64,000 nt of DNA from Sycobia sp. Sy_11 (GCA_018907035.1 JACCIC010000121.1:1637125-1701124); one strand, 5' to 3'. Counted from the stretch's first letter, positions 26,742 to 40,450 are shown. The notes: generated by a model from the letters alone, not told the origin. Numbers and translations: made by a program.

Positions 26742-28051
26742 CTGTGATATTGAACTATAACAATCTGTAATATATGCAGGCGTTTAGTAGTTATGCAAGC
26801 TTTTTTTACAAGGGACTCAAATATCAGTCAAATTGAAATATTTGAAACAAAATAATTTCTATCAGTATTTATTAAAGTTAATAACAGAAGAAAAATACAT
26901 AGAAAAACATAAAATTTAATGTTAAAGATTCTTAAGATACAAATTTTAATATTAACTATTCAATTTTTGATTAGATACATGAAGTAAAAGTAACATTTTT
27001 TTTGGTATAGTAATTGTTAGAGAGTTAGTCCAAATTAGTGATAATGTTCTTACTGTTTGTATGCATGCGTTATAATTACAAAGATGCTAACCTGCTAACG
27101 TTTAAAAATGATAAGTTATTACTAATGTTATATTTACCGTTCGTAAATATTTATCTGCGACGATGACGTTACCGAAAGATCATCGTCTGCTTTTGAAAGA
27201 ACTAATAATTTTTTCTCTTATTTCTTCTACTTTGGTTCTTTAAGAAACTAACACTATGAAATAAAATGTAATTATCTATAACTGTAACCTGTAACTGTAT
27301 TCTATATAGTGTCCTTTAAGACATCTAGATTAAGGGTCTACATTCGGTGCAATAATCGAAAAACTCTACCTTTGTACCACGTAGCACTGTTAGTACTAGC
27401 TAGTACTTATATATATTTCTTAAAATGTCCATAAATAGTACATAAAAAAACAAACTCACATAAGCGATCGTTTATTAAATTTTTCATTTAATTGGTGTCT
27501 GATCAGATAACATGTATTATAATTTTGCGATAGAAATTACAACTAATAATATAACTCCCAAGCTCCCCTCTACCTCAACCCTCGCGCCTTCTCATTTTTA
27601 TCTTCCCTTCCTATTCTCAATCGTTATTCGTTAATCAGTATGAACCTGTATGAATATGGGAAATGGACATTGTTGGAAACAGGTTGGAAGTTGGAAACTA
27701 GAATGAATGGAATCTGAAAACTAACTAGCCTATCAAATCAGATCAAATAAAGAGGACTTCTAAATTTTGGACAAAATTATATATTACCCTTGTACTCTTC
27801 CTTGTATTGTATCTTGTATCGTTGTATCTAGTTATTTAAATACTTAAGAATAAGATTTTGGAATTATACTGCATATAACAAGCATATATAACACGTTAAA
27901 AAGTATTTATAAAATTTCTCTTGCTTGCGGATAAAATAGCAGAAAGGGGTCAGAGGAGTTACAAGTTACAATTACTCAAGTGTCATTATAATCTGGACAT
28001 TGTGCAACGAAATATCTCCGTCGTTTGTTCACGATCAATTGTTAATTCAAG
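26742..28051. other. Shared upstream region of GCHFR-like copy B (-) and STMP1 (+)
   Basis: The two genes are divergent across about 1.3 kb. A pyrimidine-rich patch at about 27545-27610 is the only clear compositional feature. No further coding sequence was recognised. Confidence 0.45.
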
Positions 28052-28336
28052 ATGTTTAAATTTTTAGTAATATTCTATTTTAATAGTTATATTTGAAAGT
28101 AAATTGTTTAATATATAAATATACTAGTGGTTGGTTTGTTTCAGTTTTCGTTTGGGCTCGGTATTTATACTGGAATATATTTAAGTCAACACTATGAAGT
28201 AAAAACTTTAGTTTGATTTCAATATTATAAAATTAAAAAATTAAATTATATTTCTTTTTAGATACCTCGTGTTGATGAACCCTCCAAAATCATTGATCGT
28301 ATAAAAGAGTTTGCTGATGACCATAAAAAAAAGTGA
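28052..28336 (+). CDS. STMP1: Short transmembrane mitochondrial protein 1 (microprotein)
   Basis: Three coding exons: 28052-28066 (15 nt, five codons), 28145-28198 (54 nt) and 28262-28336 (75 nt with TGA). Donors are GTAATA and GTAAAA, acceptors TTTCAG and TTTTAG, and all introns are phase 0. The product is 47 aa, the same length as human STMP1. It starts MFKFL, then FSFGLGIYTGIYLSQHYE, a glycine-rich single membrane span with the conserved YLxQxY end, then IPR and a charged tail ending DDHKKK. In vertebrates STMP1 is an inner-membrane mitochondrial microprotein linked to respiratory chain function and fission. The gene is too small for most predictors. It converges with EMC4, the two stops lying about 210 bp apart. 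Confidence 0.88.
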
Positions 28337-28547
28337 TTATATTTCATATAAGAAATTTTATTGAACAATATGATTTTGTTTAAATACATGGAAAATTTTT
28401 ATTTTTATTACAAATATTCAACTTTTTATTTAGCTTGTGTGATAATTTATTTGTATATATTATAAAGGTGTATAAAAATGTAGTAAGAATTAAAGAATTA
28501 AGAATACTTTACTTTTCATTTAATTTTCTTATATTTCTATATACATA

Positions 28548-29278
28548 TTATGTGTAAACGAACCCCCCACCAGAATATTCAAGTCTTGTTTGAGGTTCAA
28601 CAAATGCAAGCCAATCAGAGGCATGAGTTGGCAAAAGACCCATTGATTGACATTTATAAAGAGCAAGTAATATGTTAACAATTTGACCCAAAAAGAATAC
28701 AAATTTTTGTCCATATGCTTGTGTTCCTTCAATTACCTTGAATGCTATATTTAATGTAATAAAATCAATTTATAAATAAATAATATTAATTCAAATATAT
28801 TTTTAGAAAAATATTTGTAATTAACTTACTTTGTTGAAGTGTAAATAGTGCTTTAACCGGCCTAATTATTAACATTCCAACCATCATAATTGGAAATATA
28901 GATATAGAATTACCAGCCATATACATTATGAAAAGATTCATTGGCAACTGCTTTAATGGACCCAATGCAACATCCCATGACTTTTTAATAATTAAATGAT
29001 TAGAGTTTGATTCTCTGGAATGATCAGTACTATGAATAAGAGCAACTCCAGCTGTATAACCTGGCGGTGATGCTAATTCTGAAGTTCTTTCTGGTTTATT
29101 TCTAAAATAAAATTTTAATAAAAAGTAAATATTTTTAAACATTTTTCTATGGATAAAGACAATATGCAGGTTATAAAACACGTATTTTGTATTTAAATAT
29201 ACATTACTGTAGTACATACTTATGAGAAAAATCCAAAGCCCACTTCATTTTTTTAGAAGTTAATTTAGGAGTTGACAT
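28548..29278 (-). CDS. EMC4: ER membrane protein complex subunit 4
   Basis: Three exons: 29278-29220, 29101-28830 and 28744-28548. They sum to 528 nt (175 aa; human 183). EMC4 is a subunit of the EMC insertase, which inserts tail-anchored and some multipass proteins at the ER. Very strong matches are SWDVALGPLKQLPMNLFIMY followed by MAGNSISIFP, and near the C-terminus LYKCQSMGLLPTHASDWLAF followed by EYSGGG. The two hydrophobic stretches flank the exon 2/3 junction. The N-terminus (MSTPKLTSKKMKWALDFS) carries the family's KWAxD/E-type segment. The reading frame is intact across all three exons. The start is the first ATG, 58 nt upstream of the first donor. Confidence 0.95.
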
Positions 29279-31574
29279 TTTAAAAAGTTTTATTAATTAA
29301 ATTCTCTATTATATGTATTGAAATTGCAAGCAGTGTACACCGTATATATTGGTGTCAGATAAAAACAGATAAAAGAAACACTACGTATAGCCAGGTTACA
29401 CAGTAAGTCAGCCTAAAGCATAGCCTATAGTCAGCAATCAACAATCCACCATCTTAGATAAGTCATCAGCATAATAAATAATATCTGATAATATCAGATA
29501 ATATCTATGTGCTATAACGTATCAGCTGACCGCTTCGTTTCGACCAGCTTCGACTGATGACTGTATAATGTCTCTGGTCTGGTAGTAAATGAGTTGACGA
29601 CTATGCGGCTAGATCGCGCTATTATCACTATTTTTAGTTGCAGTCACGTGACACGGTAGTCCAGTCAGAGGTCCAATCAATGGGGGAAAATGTTTAAAAT
29701 TGAATAGCACTTTTTTGACAGTGGATGCATATACGGGTGAATGTTAGAAATAAAAATATGTAAAATGGATAACACTAACTTGATACTTGTATAAATAATG
29801 CATTAAAGTTGCAAAAAACTTTTTTTGTTTTTTTGTTTTTATCTAAGAACTTAAAACTCAGATCAAAAATGTTTCAAATAGATATTGTAGATAATTAAAT
29901 AGTCTATAAAATGCGATTAAATTTATTGAAATCGAATTAGTAGTTATATTAAAAATTAAGAATGATAATGCTAAAAATATGTTTGGACAGAACAAAGAAT
30001 TGCAAGGATATTTGAAAGAATTAAACAAATTGGTTTTTTATATTCCATGCTGCTATGCAGCGGACACTATTTAAATTTAGTAGAGGAGCGTAGCGTCAAA
30101 ACGTATTTGATGCATATTCATTTTGTAGTTTAATATTTTTACTTCTACAACATCCAGATAGTTTACCTTGAATTCTAAACTTTAAATTTATCAGATACTA
30201 AATGATCATACAAGAGGGAATGATACTATCATAGGATAAGAGTAAGTGAATCATTGACCAAATTGACGAAAAAATTAGCAAAGTATATTCTCTAATTATC
30301 ATGAATAAAAAAAGATGTAGTAATAATTAATGGTATGAAAAAATAATTTAATAAAGTGAGCTGACATTTTATTTTCGTGATGGTAGTTTTCATGTTTATA
30401 TTTATATATTACAAAATCAAAGGCTCCTTCTTGTATGCCAGCCAGAATTTGTATGTCAACGTGTGGTGTTGGTAGATGCCTCGATCCTAACCATGTGATC
30501 TGTACGTCCGGTTAGAGAAAATAGAATAATCAAACGAAGCGCGCATGGTGAGCATAAAAAAGCAATTTTTTGAAACTGTCTTCTTTTATTATATATAAAA
30601 CAAAATAATCAGAGAAATAAGCTATTCTAACTACAAAAGTAAGAGCAAACTTATCTATTTATACATAAGTGACTTTGTCGAAGTATTTTAAATTTTATAT
30701 ACTCATATTGCTTTCCACGTAGCTTCACAAATTCAGTGCATATCTGCCAAATCTTTTTTAAATATTTTTTATTCCATTTTCCTTATATTTTAATGCCTAT
30801 CAAAACTCAATAATAATTCTACCTCTAGTTCACTCCGCATTCTTCCAGTGTTCCGACTATGGTGCGAGAAAGACCTATGACCAAACCCAGTAGGATAAAT
30901 ACCCATTAGGAAAACTCTCTCCGAAGTGGACTGCTCGAATTCGAGAGTCCTGTTACATTTCATATGCTTGGGTACTGAATTTGTCAGTTTCACATTAACC
31001 GCTTGCATTGTTGAGTATAATAAAACACCTAAGTAATCAACGACTAGAAATATCTGAGTGATTATCCATCCACTTACTGACCGCGTTAAATGCTTTTTAC
31101 ATAGTCAATATTTATATATAGACATACATAATTGGTACTACTTTAAATTACGATTAAATTGAATTTATTGTTAATTTTTTATTTTAATTTTATTCAAATC
31201 AATATAATTCCCCTCAGATTTTTATCAATTCTCAAACTACCAGATGTCATTACCGTACTTGCATGAAGCGAATAGCCAACAAGCCTCTTTAGAGATTTAA
31301 GCGAGATTTATGCGACCTCTTTAGAGATTTAAGAGATTTAATTTAAAAAAAGTTTTTTTTTTTAAATTTAAAAAAAAAACTTTTTTTTATTTATTATCTA
31401 CATAGGCAATTTCTCACAGGCTAAAGTATTGTTTCGCTGCTTTTGTTAAAAAAAATAGTTAGAAAGTGATATTCGAAATATTACAGAAAATACTTTGTTA
31501 TATTTTTTCATACATTTTTGATCTTCTATGGAATAATAGCTAGATACGTAGTTCTAATTTTTTATTTTAGTATA
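29279..31574. other. Intergenic, no gene seen
   Basis: Begins with the EMC4 5' flank. It contains a 72-codon minus-strand frame at 31008-30790 without recognisable motifs, and an imperfect duplication of a TCTTTAGAGATTTAAG unit near 31,290-31,335 next to an A/T palindrome. Nothing else is supportable. Confidence 0.45.
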
Positions 31575-32876
31575 CAAGGTGTGTTCAAATAACAAGGCGA
31601 CTTTTTAGTTTTCTCAAAAAATATTTATTTATTAATCAATATTTAGTGTCCCCTTCAAAGTAACCCCCTTGAGATATAATACACTTGAGCCAACGCTTTT
31701 TCCAATCCTCGAAAAACTTCTGATAATCATTTTTTCGTATACCCTTGAGTTCTTTCAGTGATGCAGTTTTTATATCCTTAATCGTTATAAAGCGATTTCC
31801 TTTCATGGATCTTTTCAATTTTGGAAAAAGAAAAAAATCACTGCATGCTAAATCTGGTGAATATGGAGGTTGAGACATGACTGTGGTATTGGCTGTTGGT
31901 TTAGTCAAAAAATCTCTCACAAGCAACGATAAATGAGCAGGTGTATTATCATGATGTAAAAGCCAGGAATTGTTTTTCCAAAGTTCCGGAAGTTTGTTGC
32001 GTATCACCTCTCGCAAACAGCGCATAACTTCACGGCAGTACTCTTTATTGACCGTACGACCTTGTAATAAGAATTCCTGGTGCAGTCAGGTGCAGTACGC
32101 CACGGTAATCAAAGAAGGCAATGAGCAAAACCTTGACATTCGATCGAACTTGGCGTGCTCTCTTCGGTCTTGGTTCTTCTAGGCTCTTCCATTGGGATGA
32201 TTGGGCTTTAGTTTCGACGTCATAACCATATACCCACGATTCATCACTAGTTATAATCCTTTTCAGAAAATCAACATCATTATTGACTTCAATCAATATT
32301 TACTGAGCTATGGTCATTCGACGTTTCTTTTGATCAAAATTAAGCAGTTTTGGAACGATGTTCGCTGACACACGTCTCATGCCCAAAGCATCCGAAAAAA
32401 TAGCAAGGCATGAGCCAACCGAATATGCCAACATCTTCAGCAACTTCTCTGATAGTGATTCGACGATTTTTTAACACAATATCTTTCACTGCTTGAAAGT
32501 TTTCATCTGTTGTTGACGTGCCAGGGCGTCCAGGGCGAGGTTCGTCTTCAACGGCCTTCTTGGAACAGCTTGTACCACTTATACACATTTTTTTACTCCA
32601 AGTAGACTCACCGTACGCAACTGTAAACATTTTAAGAGTTTTAGAGCACTGAATTCGATTTTTGACACAATATTTAATGCAAACTCTTTGATCCATTTTT
32701 TTGGCAAAAAAAAAATCGCTGAGCACATGAAACACTTATAACTTTATATGCCTGTTACAAATAAAGAAATAATGTTATAGATTAGATTGTACCAATATAA
32801 AATAAAAAAAATCGATAGTCGAACGGACGTAGCCCTCAATATTTGAAAGGTCACCTTATTATTTGAACACACCTCG
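31575..32876 (-). mobile_element. Mariner (Tc1/mariner) DNA transposon, defective
   Basis: Inverted repeats of about 30 bp bound the element: the left end starts CAAGGTGTGTTCAAATAA and the right end is its near-perfect complement. It is flanked by the TA target duplication (31573-31574 and 32877-32878). The length of 1,302 bp is typical for mariner. The transposase runs on the minus strand from about 32,697: a paired helix-turn-helix N-terminus with EDEPRPGRPGTST and ITIREVAEDVG, then the catalytic TSDESWVYGYD, HHDNTPAH and SPDLACSDFF blocks. It is broken by a frameshift near 32,430, an in-frame stop near 32,300 and a 10-bp direct duplication (CTGCACC unit) near 32,090 that shifts the frame. 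By my count 36 residues separate the second and third catalytic Asp rather than the usual 34. It is non-functional but could still be mobilised in trans. Confidence 0.93.
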
Positions 32877-33987
32877 TACATTTAATAGTAAATTCTCCAT
32901 ACAAAAAAATTTCATTTCGTTCTTCGCCCAAAAAAAAATTATATTTATTTAGGTTAACATAAATGATTTTTTAAAACTATATTTTATTGTTACTTTCTAC
33001 GACAAAAATTTTGATATTTTTTTCAATGAAATTCGTAATTTAAGTTGTTTTAGTATGCGTTTACAGTATTTTATACTTAATGTGTCATTTTAACTTTGTT
33101 AGTTCACGTTTGTAAATGACTTTTTCTTTCGCCAATTTAAGTCCTAGGACAATGTTTACATTAAATTGATATGCGGCACTGCTTTTTTTCAACTATTTTT
33201 TTTTAATTATTCACAAATTTCAGAATTATACTATGTATGAACTGCGGATGTTGTACGTGCTTTTAGTGTAATATTTACAATAGAATGAAGTATTAAATAG
33301 TTTATTTTTAAGGAAATGTAAATAGTACATTTTTTAACATGAAGACAAATATCTAACATAAATGTTCGGAGGATTGTTTTTTTTTTTTTTTTTTTATTTA
33401 TTTTTTTTTTTTATTGAGCTTACCCAAGCCTATAAAAAGACTTATACAGCTATAAAGGATTGTTATTTAATACGAATGGTATAAATTTCAAATCCTTCTT
33501 ATTTCAATTGAATCCTGGAACTTATGCTAAGATGAAAGTGAATGTATAACGTACGCACATTATACGGTACGCTTGGCTCAATAAAAGTTAAAATGATGTG
33601 CACATCTGAACAAATAAAAGAATAAGAATTTATTAAAGGATTTTGAATACTAAAGGACTTCTTGTTTGGCTCTCGGAAGCTATGAAGTTTGCCGTAGCAG
33701 CGTCGACGCTTCGAAACATATTTCCAAAATTTACTGAAGTTAAGAAAGTTTTCGATACTAGAATTCAGAAATTAAATATTATAGAATATTTAGTGATTAA
33801 GTTAAACTTATGCTTAAATCTTTGTGTTATATAAAATTTGTTACTGAAGAGACAGGGTTGTTACTAAAACTTAGAACCATAGTCATGAGCTGTAATTATA
33901 GTGAATCCTTACTTTGGACATCCAAGCAATGTGGTTTAGTAGCATTCTAATGTGTTTTTTAAGTATAAGAGCTGTTTACTGTAATAG

Positions 33988-34045
<58 letters not shown>

Positions 34046-34909
34046 GCAGCAGCTAGCAAGCAGCTTGAAGTTTTGAAATCTACGGCAGCTTTAAGGAAAA
34101 CTGGCAAACATCAAAGCTGAGAAAATCTCTGATAGCGTATATATATTAAAAGAGAGATTGATTGATTGGTTTAAACAAAATAAATTCTAGCCTTCGGGTA
34201 TATAGTTGTTTGGCTCAATATAATATATTAGGTTGCATAAATATAAATATAGTATATAAGCAATTATAATATAGAAATAGTAAACAATCTTACAATTAAC
34301 TTACAGTTAAAACAAGTTATATCTAGGTATGTAGTGAAATATATAGTTGTTAAATAATTTATTAATTATTTAATATATTGTCACTTGCTATATAACGAGA
34401 TGTAATATAGTAAATAACAAATATGTAGAGTACAAATATGTAGTAACAAAATAGATTATGAATAAATTATTAATAGTTTTTAAACCAAAGCACAAGATAA
34501 CCCCTTCTCTACCAGTATGTGCTGTCAGTCCAAACGATTTAAAGTAAATAAGTAGGTGAAAAGATTTTTTTTGAAAGATGGAATAATTAGGATCTAAGCA
34601 TTTAATGTGGGTATAATTAATGAGACGTAAGGAATGGTAAGTGAAGGTTGTGTATAAAGACTTAGTGCGACATGTACGGAGAAGAAGTATAGTGGGCTGT
34701 CTTCGATCAAAGGATCTTTCAGTCTCAGAAGTAAAGGCAGTAAGGAAATAACAGAAGAGATATGATAGTTATCTAGTGGAGAAAATTCTATAACCGTAAA
34801 CTCTAGTAAAAATATCGCGCCTACCTTCTACTGATATCCAATTTAACTTTAAACGATATGGAGTGGCATGCTCCTTTCTTCTAATAGAACTACAGACGAA
34901 TCGTACAAC

Positions 34910-34953
<44 letters not shown>

Positions 34954-35271
34954 AGAGGGAGAGAGAAAGAGAGAGAAAGAGAGAGAAAGAGAGTCAGTTA
35001 AACCTTTTCGTTCTCATTTTTACTTTTAATTATGTCAGCATTTTTTATATTAAAATTTTATATTATTTGTAACAATTGTTATATATGGATAATTTCACTG
35101 TATAAAAGTTTATGGCATTTTTAAATCTGAACTGTGTTATTTATTCTAATCATTTTATTACCAGACGCGTGAATTATTTAAATAAAACAAGGTATAAACA
35201 CGTGTATTTATTATATTATATATTTTATTTAATTATGTTTAAATTATTTTTAATTATATATTCAATATAAT
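32877..35271. other. Intergenic; (TA)n and (GA)n tracts
   Basis: AT-rich DNA with T-runs at 33,379-33,412, (TA)n at about 33989-34039 and (GA)n at about 34910-34943. No gene was recognised. A 63-codon frame at 33643-33834 lacks motifs. Confidence 0.5.
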
Positions 35272-36795
35272 TTAATGCTTCCGATGCATCTGAGGATGAG
35301 TATAATTTGTGATCCAATCAGAAAAAAGTGAAACTTTTGTTAAGATCGATGGATAAAACGAAATTTCACATTTCCATGCAGCAGCAACAATGTCAGCTAG
35401 TTGATCATTTACGACACCGGGCCCATCAGAGTCCCAAGCACAAACTACGGCTGATTTTGCAGATATGCAAAAGTCACTTGGACGTACTACTCCTGGATTA
35501 TATGGTCCAATACACTCACCTATAGTTACAACTGTAACATTCGCAGATTGTAAAAAATATGCTTGAGGTCCACCTTCCTGAAAGTTGTTAATAGTTTTGA
35601 TGGGTATGTCTAACCAATAAAATTTAATAAATAATATATGTTTTGTTTCATATAATTCTTACAAATCCTGAACATTTTGTAAAGTTCATTAATAATTACC
35701 GGCCAGAACTCACCATAAATGATATCAGTTATATATAAATAAAAAAGTATATTAACGAAATCGTGTGAATTATTTTAAATATCATAATTTTATGGATTTA
35801 AATTTAAGAAATTATAAAAATTTATGCTTAACTGTGTCAATCCGAAACCAGAAACCTGTACGTTCATACTACCTGGCTGATAAGCAAAACTAGGACCAAC
35901 GATGTTAATAGGCTTTATAGAAGCACTAGGTACGACACTACCATGCAGATGTAAACATAAGTTGAACACAAATTTTTTAATTTTATAAAGAATTTATTAA
36001 GACGATTTCATTAAGAGATAGTTTTCCCAAACTAAGAATTAATTCTAAACTTCTATAAATAATAATAATTCTATTAATTTATTTATAAGAATAGCAATTA
36101 TATAAGTAATTAATTAGAATTAATCACTTAATTTAGAAAGTCATTAATTAATTAGAATATATCATCTTAATTTACAAGTCCAAAATCTATAAATTCATAA
36201 TATAATGAAATTGTCATAAGAAGAAACTACTATATGAAATACTATTTATTAAAATCTATTTCTTCAGAATGTAATTATATTTTCCCAAAACAATCATTTT
36301 TTATATAGACATGTACTTATAATAGTTAGACATCGGAAAAATTACTCGCTGTGTTTGGATGATAAATCATACCAGTGCAGAAACCATCTGTTTTAGCGCT
36401 ACGTACATTTATACATATTGATTTTAATTTTTTTTGAATGGCATGCGCGTATATGTTGTGCGAATTGCGAGTTAAAACAGATTAGAGGAGTCGATAGATA
36501 AGTTTGAGTGCCAAAAAAATTTATCATATTTGTGCATGTTCTTAATATAATCTGAAACAACAACATGGCATAAACAATAGGTCTATTAAAATTGAATTTG
36601 CGACAAATTTTCACCGTTGTCAAAAATATTGCCAATCAACGACTAACCTCAACTAAGGAAATATTCTTATCTTGCGAATTTTTATTGAATCCAGGATTTA
36701 CTATTGCTCTTAAAATATCAAATACCAATTCTCCCTGCTGTTTCAATGATGTTCCAACTCTTACTTTTATGTTACTTATAACGTCTACTAAATTT
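35272..36795 (-). pseudogene. Trypsin-like serine protease remnant, catalytic-His exon missing
   Basis: Three exon-like pieces lie in order on the minus strand. 36795-36648, bounded by TACAG and a GTTAGT donor, encodes the strand region VRVGTS with the Asp-triad block (DKNISLVE). About 35937-35833 encodes the PINIVGPSF and VQVSGFG region. 35577-35272, after TTTCAG, encodes the rest: FCISAKS, then WDSDGPGVV in place of GDSGGPL, then KVSLFSDWI and TAA. The serine is kept but the oxyanion glycine before it is Trp and the one after it is Asp. I find no exon with the AAHC block upstream and no signal peptide. This is best read as a decayed digestive protease or serine protease homologue gene. A live non-catalytic homologue with distant upstream exons remains possible. 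Confidence 0.6.
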
Positions 36796-39508
36796 CTGTA
36801 ACATAATATATATGAAAACTATTATTTTTATCATCAGATTCATATGAAATAAATTGGTTATAATTCTGTAATCATTTGATTATATGACACAATTTGATTA
36901 TTTTACGATAATTATTAGTTATTTCAATAGGAGCTTTTTTCTTTAAAGTCGTATGCCATAAAAAACAAAAATAAATTTAGAAAAATTTACCCTTAGAATA
37001 GATAAAATTAGTTTAGAGAATGTTAGAATAATTAAATTGACCACATTGATCTTTGCGTGTGGTAAATTGAAAAACTTTTGGACAAACTTCGTCAAATTTG
37101 AATTTTAAATAATAGATCTATATACTAAGATTCGTATTTCATACATTTATATTTTAGTCTTAGTTACTGCCGGTGGAATAATAACAGTTACTGCAATGTT
37201 AATAAAAACTAATGCATTAGTAGATTTAGCAGTAATAGATTTAGCAGTGACAGCGGAAATTATAACGCACTTTGTATACTCCGCTGCTCTCTACGTCATC
37301 TAGTTTCAACAGATACATTCCGTACGTTACTAGATCATTCACTCTATTGGCTAGGAATCTTTAAGAGAAACTATGCACGCTCGCCACCATCTCCACGAAC
37401 TACTAAAATTTGCGAGGCGAGATTATGAGCTGCCAGAGACCTGTTAAAGGGTGTGTGAGGAATCTTTCGCCACGAACAGTATCGAGTCACAGGCCTAAGT
37501 CTGATAGGCGTCTCGTGCTTTAAACAAGATGGATTAAATTCGACAAACTATTGCGTTATAAATATAGCCATAGATCGTAGTATGAAAAAAACAATAGATC
37601 TGTTGTTTCAGTTATGTCATATGAGCACGTGTGGAATTCTGTTAGACACAACGTGACGACATTCACTACCGATTCAGCAGCAAGACATTTATTTATGCAA
37701 CTGGAATTTTTGGGTTCGAAAAATATACATGAAATAGGGAATTATAAGATAAAACAATATTCCTATATTAAGGGGGACTGTACACATGTATACTTTAGAC
37801 ATCTAAAAAATATAGAGCCTGAAGTTACCATGGGCTAGACGTGGCTTTGGACATAGTACATGATATTGGAACACGATCAAAACTACCTCTGCATCAATGA
37901 TGGTGTTCGCCATCTACCTAACACCGCGGGGAGTTGTATAACTTCTTCTTGATTTTATTGAGAGCAAGATTTCCCGAGGAAAAAGCAGAACGGTCATCGT
38001 CATGTTTAGCACGAATTTGTTTTCGGACAGAGGTCACTCAACTAGCCTTTCAAATGGTGAAATGATGTATCGGATAATAGGAATGGAGAAACCGTCAGAA
38101 TCACTACTAAGAAGTATTACTACTTGAGACAGACAATCCTTATCTGGCATGAATTTTAAAGCCTGTATCATAAGCCAATGTTCCGATGATAAGCATTCAT
38201 CTGTAATGGATATCGATGAGCCGACTTGAATTTGATAAGCAAGATAATACCACTTTTATATGGCATGCATGTGTTCGAGGTAATGAGCTGACGATTGATT
38301 CCAGAATTACTGCGCACACTGTTTAATGTATTTTGATCTAGAGAGTTGACTGGAATTTAATTTTCTTTAGAACAGTTTAGGCGGTGAATTAAGAGCTATA
38401 CGAATGAGAAAATGACCTAGACTAAGACATAATTGTGTGGTCTTGCATTTAAGTAATATTTCGATCTGACTAAGCAATATTATTGATTATTAAAATTTGA
38501 ATAAAGTATCTCGCACGGGACTCTTGATATGAATTTGAGTAATGGAATAACTACTTCCCATATGTTGCTCTTGTGAGAAAACGGAGTTGGGTTTCAATCT
38601 CATTCAGTACGGTCTTAATTAAAAAGTTTGACAAGAGATTGACTACTGAGAGTACTCTGATTAATTAGTTACTTAAGTTGATGAGTTGCACCCAGGAAGA
38701 TTCTTCCAAAATCTTAGCAGAATGTTGCAAAAAAGATTTCTTCTTTACTAAAAACTAATTTAAAAGTCATTAAAATTAATTTTTAAATTGTAAAAATGCA
38801 TCACAAATTACAAAATTGTAAATTCGATATCTTTAAAAAGTAACAATTTTTTAACTTTTTTTGGTATATTTTTAATTAAAAAATTACTTTTTTAATAAAA
38901 AAAATTTAATTGTTTAGTTTGTTACACATAAACGCTATTGTTTATAATGACTTGTCGATTCATCTGCGATTCATGGTGCATGCAATATTTCTTTGCTTCA
39001 TTAAATAATGCACTTTCTTAAAGAATTGGTTGCTTGTGGACTAGTCAAGCTTCTTTTGACACATTTAAATTGCACCGGTTGTGTCGAGTTATTTGCTCAC
39101 GATCCGTATTTTCAGCAAATATTCTACATTGAATCCAAATATAATTGTCCAAATTGTCGATGAACTTTAAAATGGAACTATATCCCTCGTTGAATTTACC
39201 CGCCCGCGCTATAATAAAAGCAGAAATTTCAATAACTTTACACCCTGTAACGATTCAATATGTATCTTGTATGTATTATATGTTTACTGCGAACACTACC
39301 ACATGGTACATGAGACGTTACAACTCGTGATTGGGCCCTATTGTTGAAAACTCATATACTTTGCGCTAATGTACTATTTGCCCCTCTTTTGTTGTAGCAG
39401 ACATCCATTTAGGATTCCCATCAATTTAATATGAATTAAATTTATTATATTCATTCAAACCTTAATCCATCTAGTCCCTTGTGTCATTAAGAAAGTCTCC
39501 CAAATTCA
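36796..39508. other. Intergenic, no gene seen
   Basis: Mixed-composition non-coding DNA. A 74-codon + strand frame at 37614-37838 has no recognisable motif. The stretch ends at the 5' LTR of the BEL element. Confidence 0.45.
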
Positions 39509-39846
39509 TGTTACAACAGGTAACAGTGGCAGGTTATGTTGTGCGTATCTCCACCCACTACGCCCCCTGCAAGCGGCGACACAATGGCATATATATTATA
39601 TACTCGGATCTTCGATACCTGGGCACTTGCCTGTATGTATATATAACTTTGAAAATACTCTGTATGGACAGTCTTCTTGTAGCCTTCTAAGCGTATCGTT
39701 ATACACGCCTTGTTGTAAATTTAATAAATATACATTTCTGAAAAACACCAAAAAAATTGTGTCTACGTTTATTAGATTAACCGTAGAAAGGTGAATACTC
39801 CCTCGTGCTTATCTACGTTGAAGCAGTATTATCTCCAAACTCAACA
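39509..39846 (+). repeat. 5' LTR of BEL/Pao element
   Basis: Starts TGTTACAACAGG and ends CTCAACA, so TGTT...AACA terminal inverted bases bound 338 bp. An AATAAATATA polyadenylation-like signal lies at about 39,722. It is followed one base later by a primer-binding-like sequence. The matching 3' LTR is not in the window, so the call rests on termini, primer site and downstream gag. Confidence 0.65.
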
Positions 39847-39847
39847 T

Positions 39848-39865
39848 TGGTCCTTCGAGTCGGAT
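39848..39865 (+). promoter_or_regulatory. BEL/Pao primer binding site
   Basis: TGGTCCTTCGAGTCGGAT starts one base after the LTR end. It resembles the TGGTCCTTCGAGCCGGAT sequence I recall after the 5' LTR of many BEL/Pao elements. It should prime minus-strand synthesis. Confidence 0.6.
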
Positions 39866-40253
39866 CGTCTCCACCAGGAAGCGACGCTGTCCGCATATTC
39901 AATCATGCTACGTGTAGACCACAGGCGCGTTCACAGAAAGCATCGGGCCGCGGCTGTATTCAAAATAACAACATCACTGTGTAGTGTAAAGTGTAAAGTG
40001 AAAGGCAACGAACCGTATAGGCGTACAAATACAAAACACATCCATTCGTCCTGATAGGGACAAGCAAATAATTCGGAAGGAAGACTCCCTGGTTTCATCC
40101 GACGCTAGGAAATCGACAACGCATCAGCTGGCAGGAAAGAACAGACGACCGCACCAAAATCATCATCGATTCACTGGACAAGATTGATATACAAGTAAGT
40201 CTGCTTGGGATTGCTTTTAGTGCTCGCTTATCTAAATTCTTTATTTCCTAAAA

Positions 40254-40405
40254 ATGGCAACCCTCACAAGTGTTAATCAAATCCACCCCGTAGATCGGTT
40301 AAAGGTTTTAATTCAAAAACGCGCGGTAGTTAAGGGAAAAATAACTAATTTGAAAAAATTCGTTGATAACTATGTCGAGGCTAGTGTTGCGTCCAGCAAC
40401 GATGT

Positions 40406-40450
<45 letters not shown>

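Noticed and set aside
30790..31008. 72-codon minus-strand frame
   Set aside because: No motif, no splice context and no similarity I recognise.
37614..37838. 74-codon plus-strand frame
   Set aside because: Not low complexity, but no motif or exon structure; likely chance.
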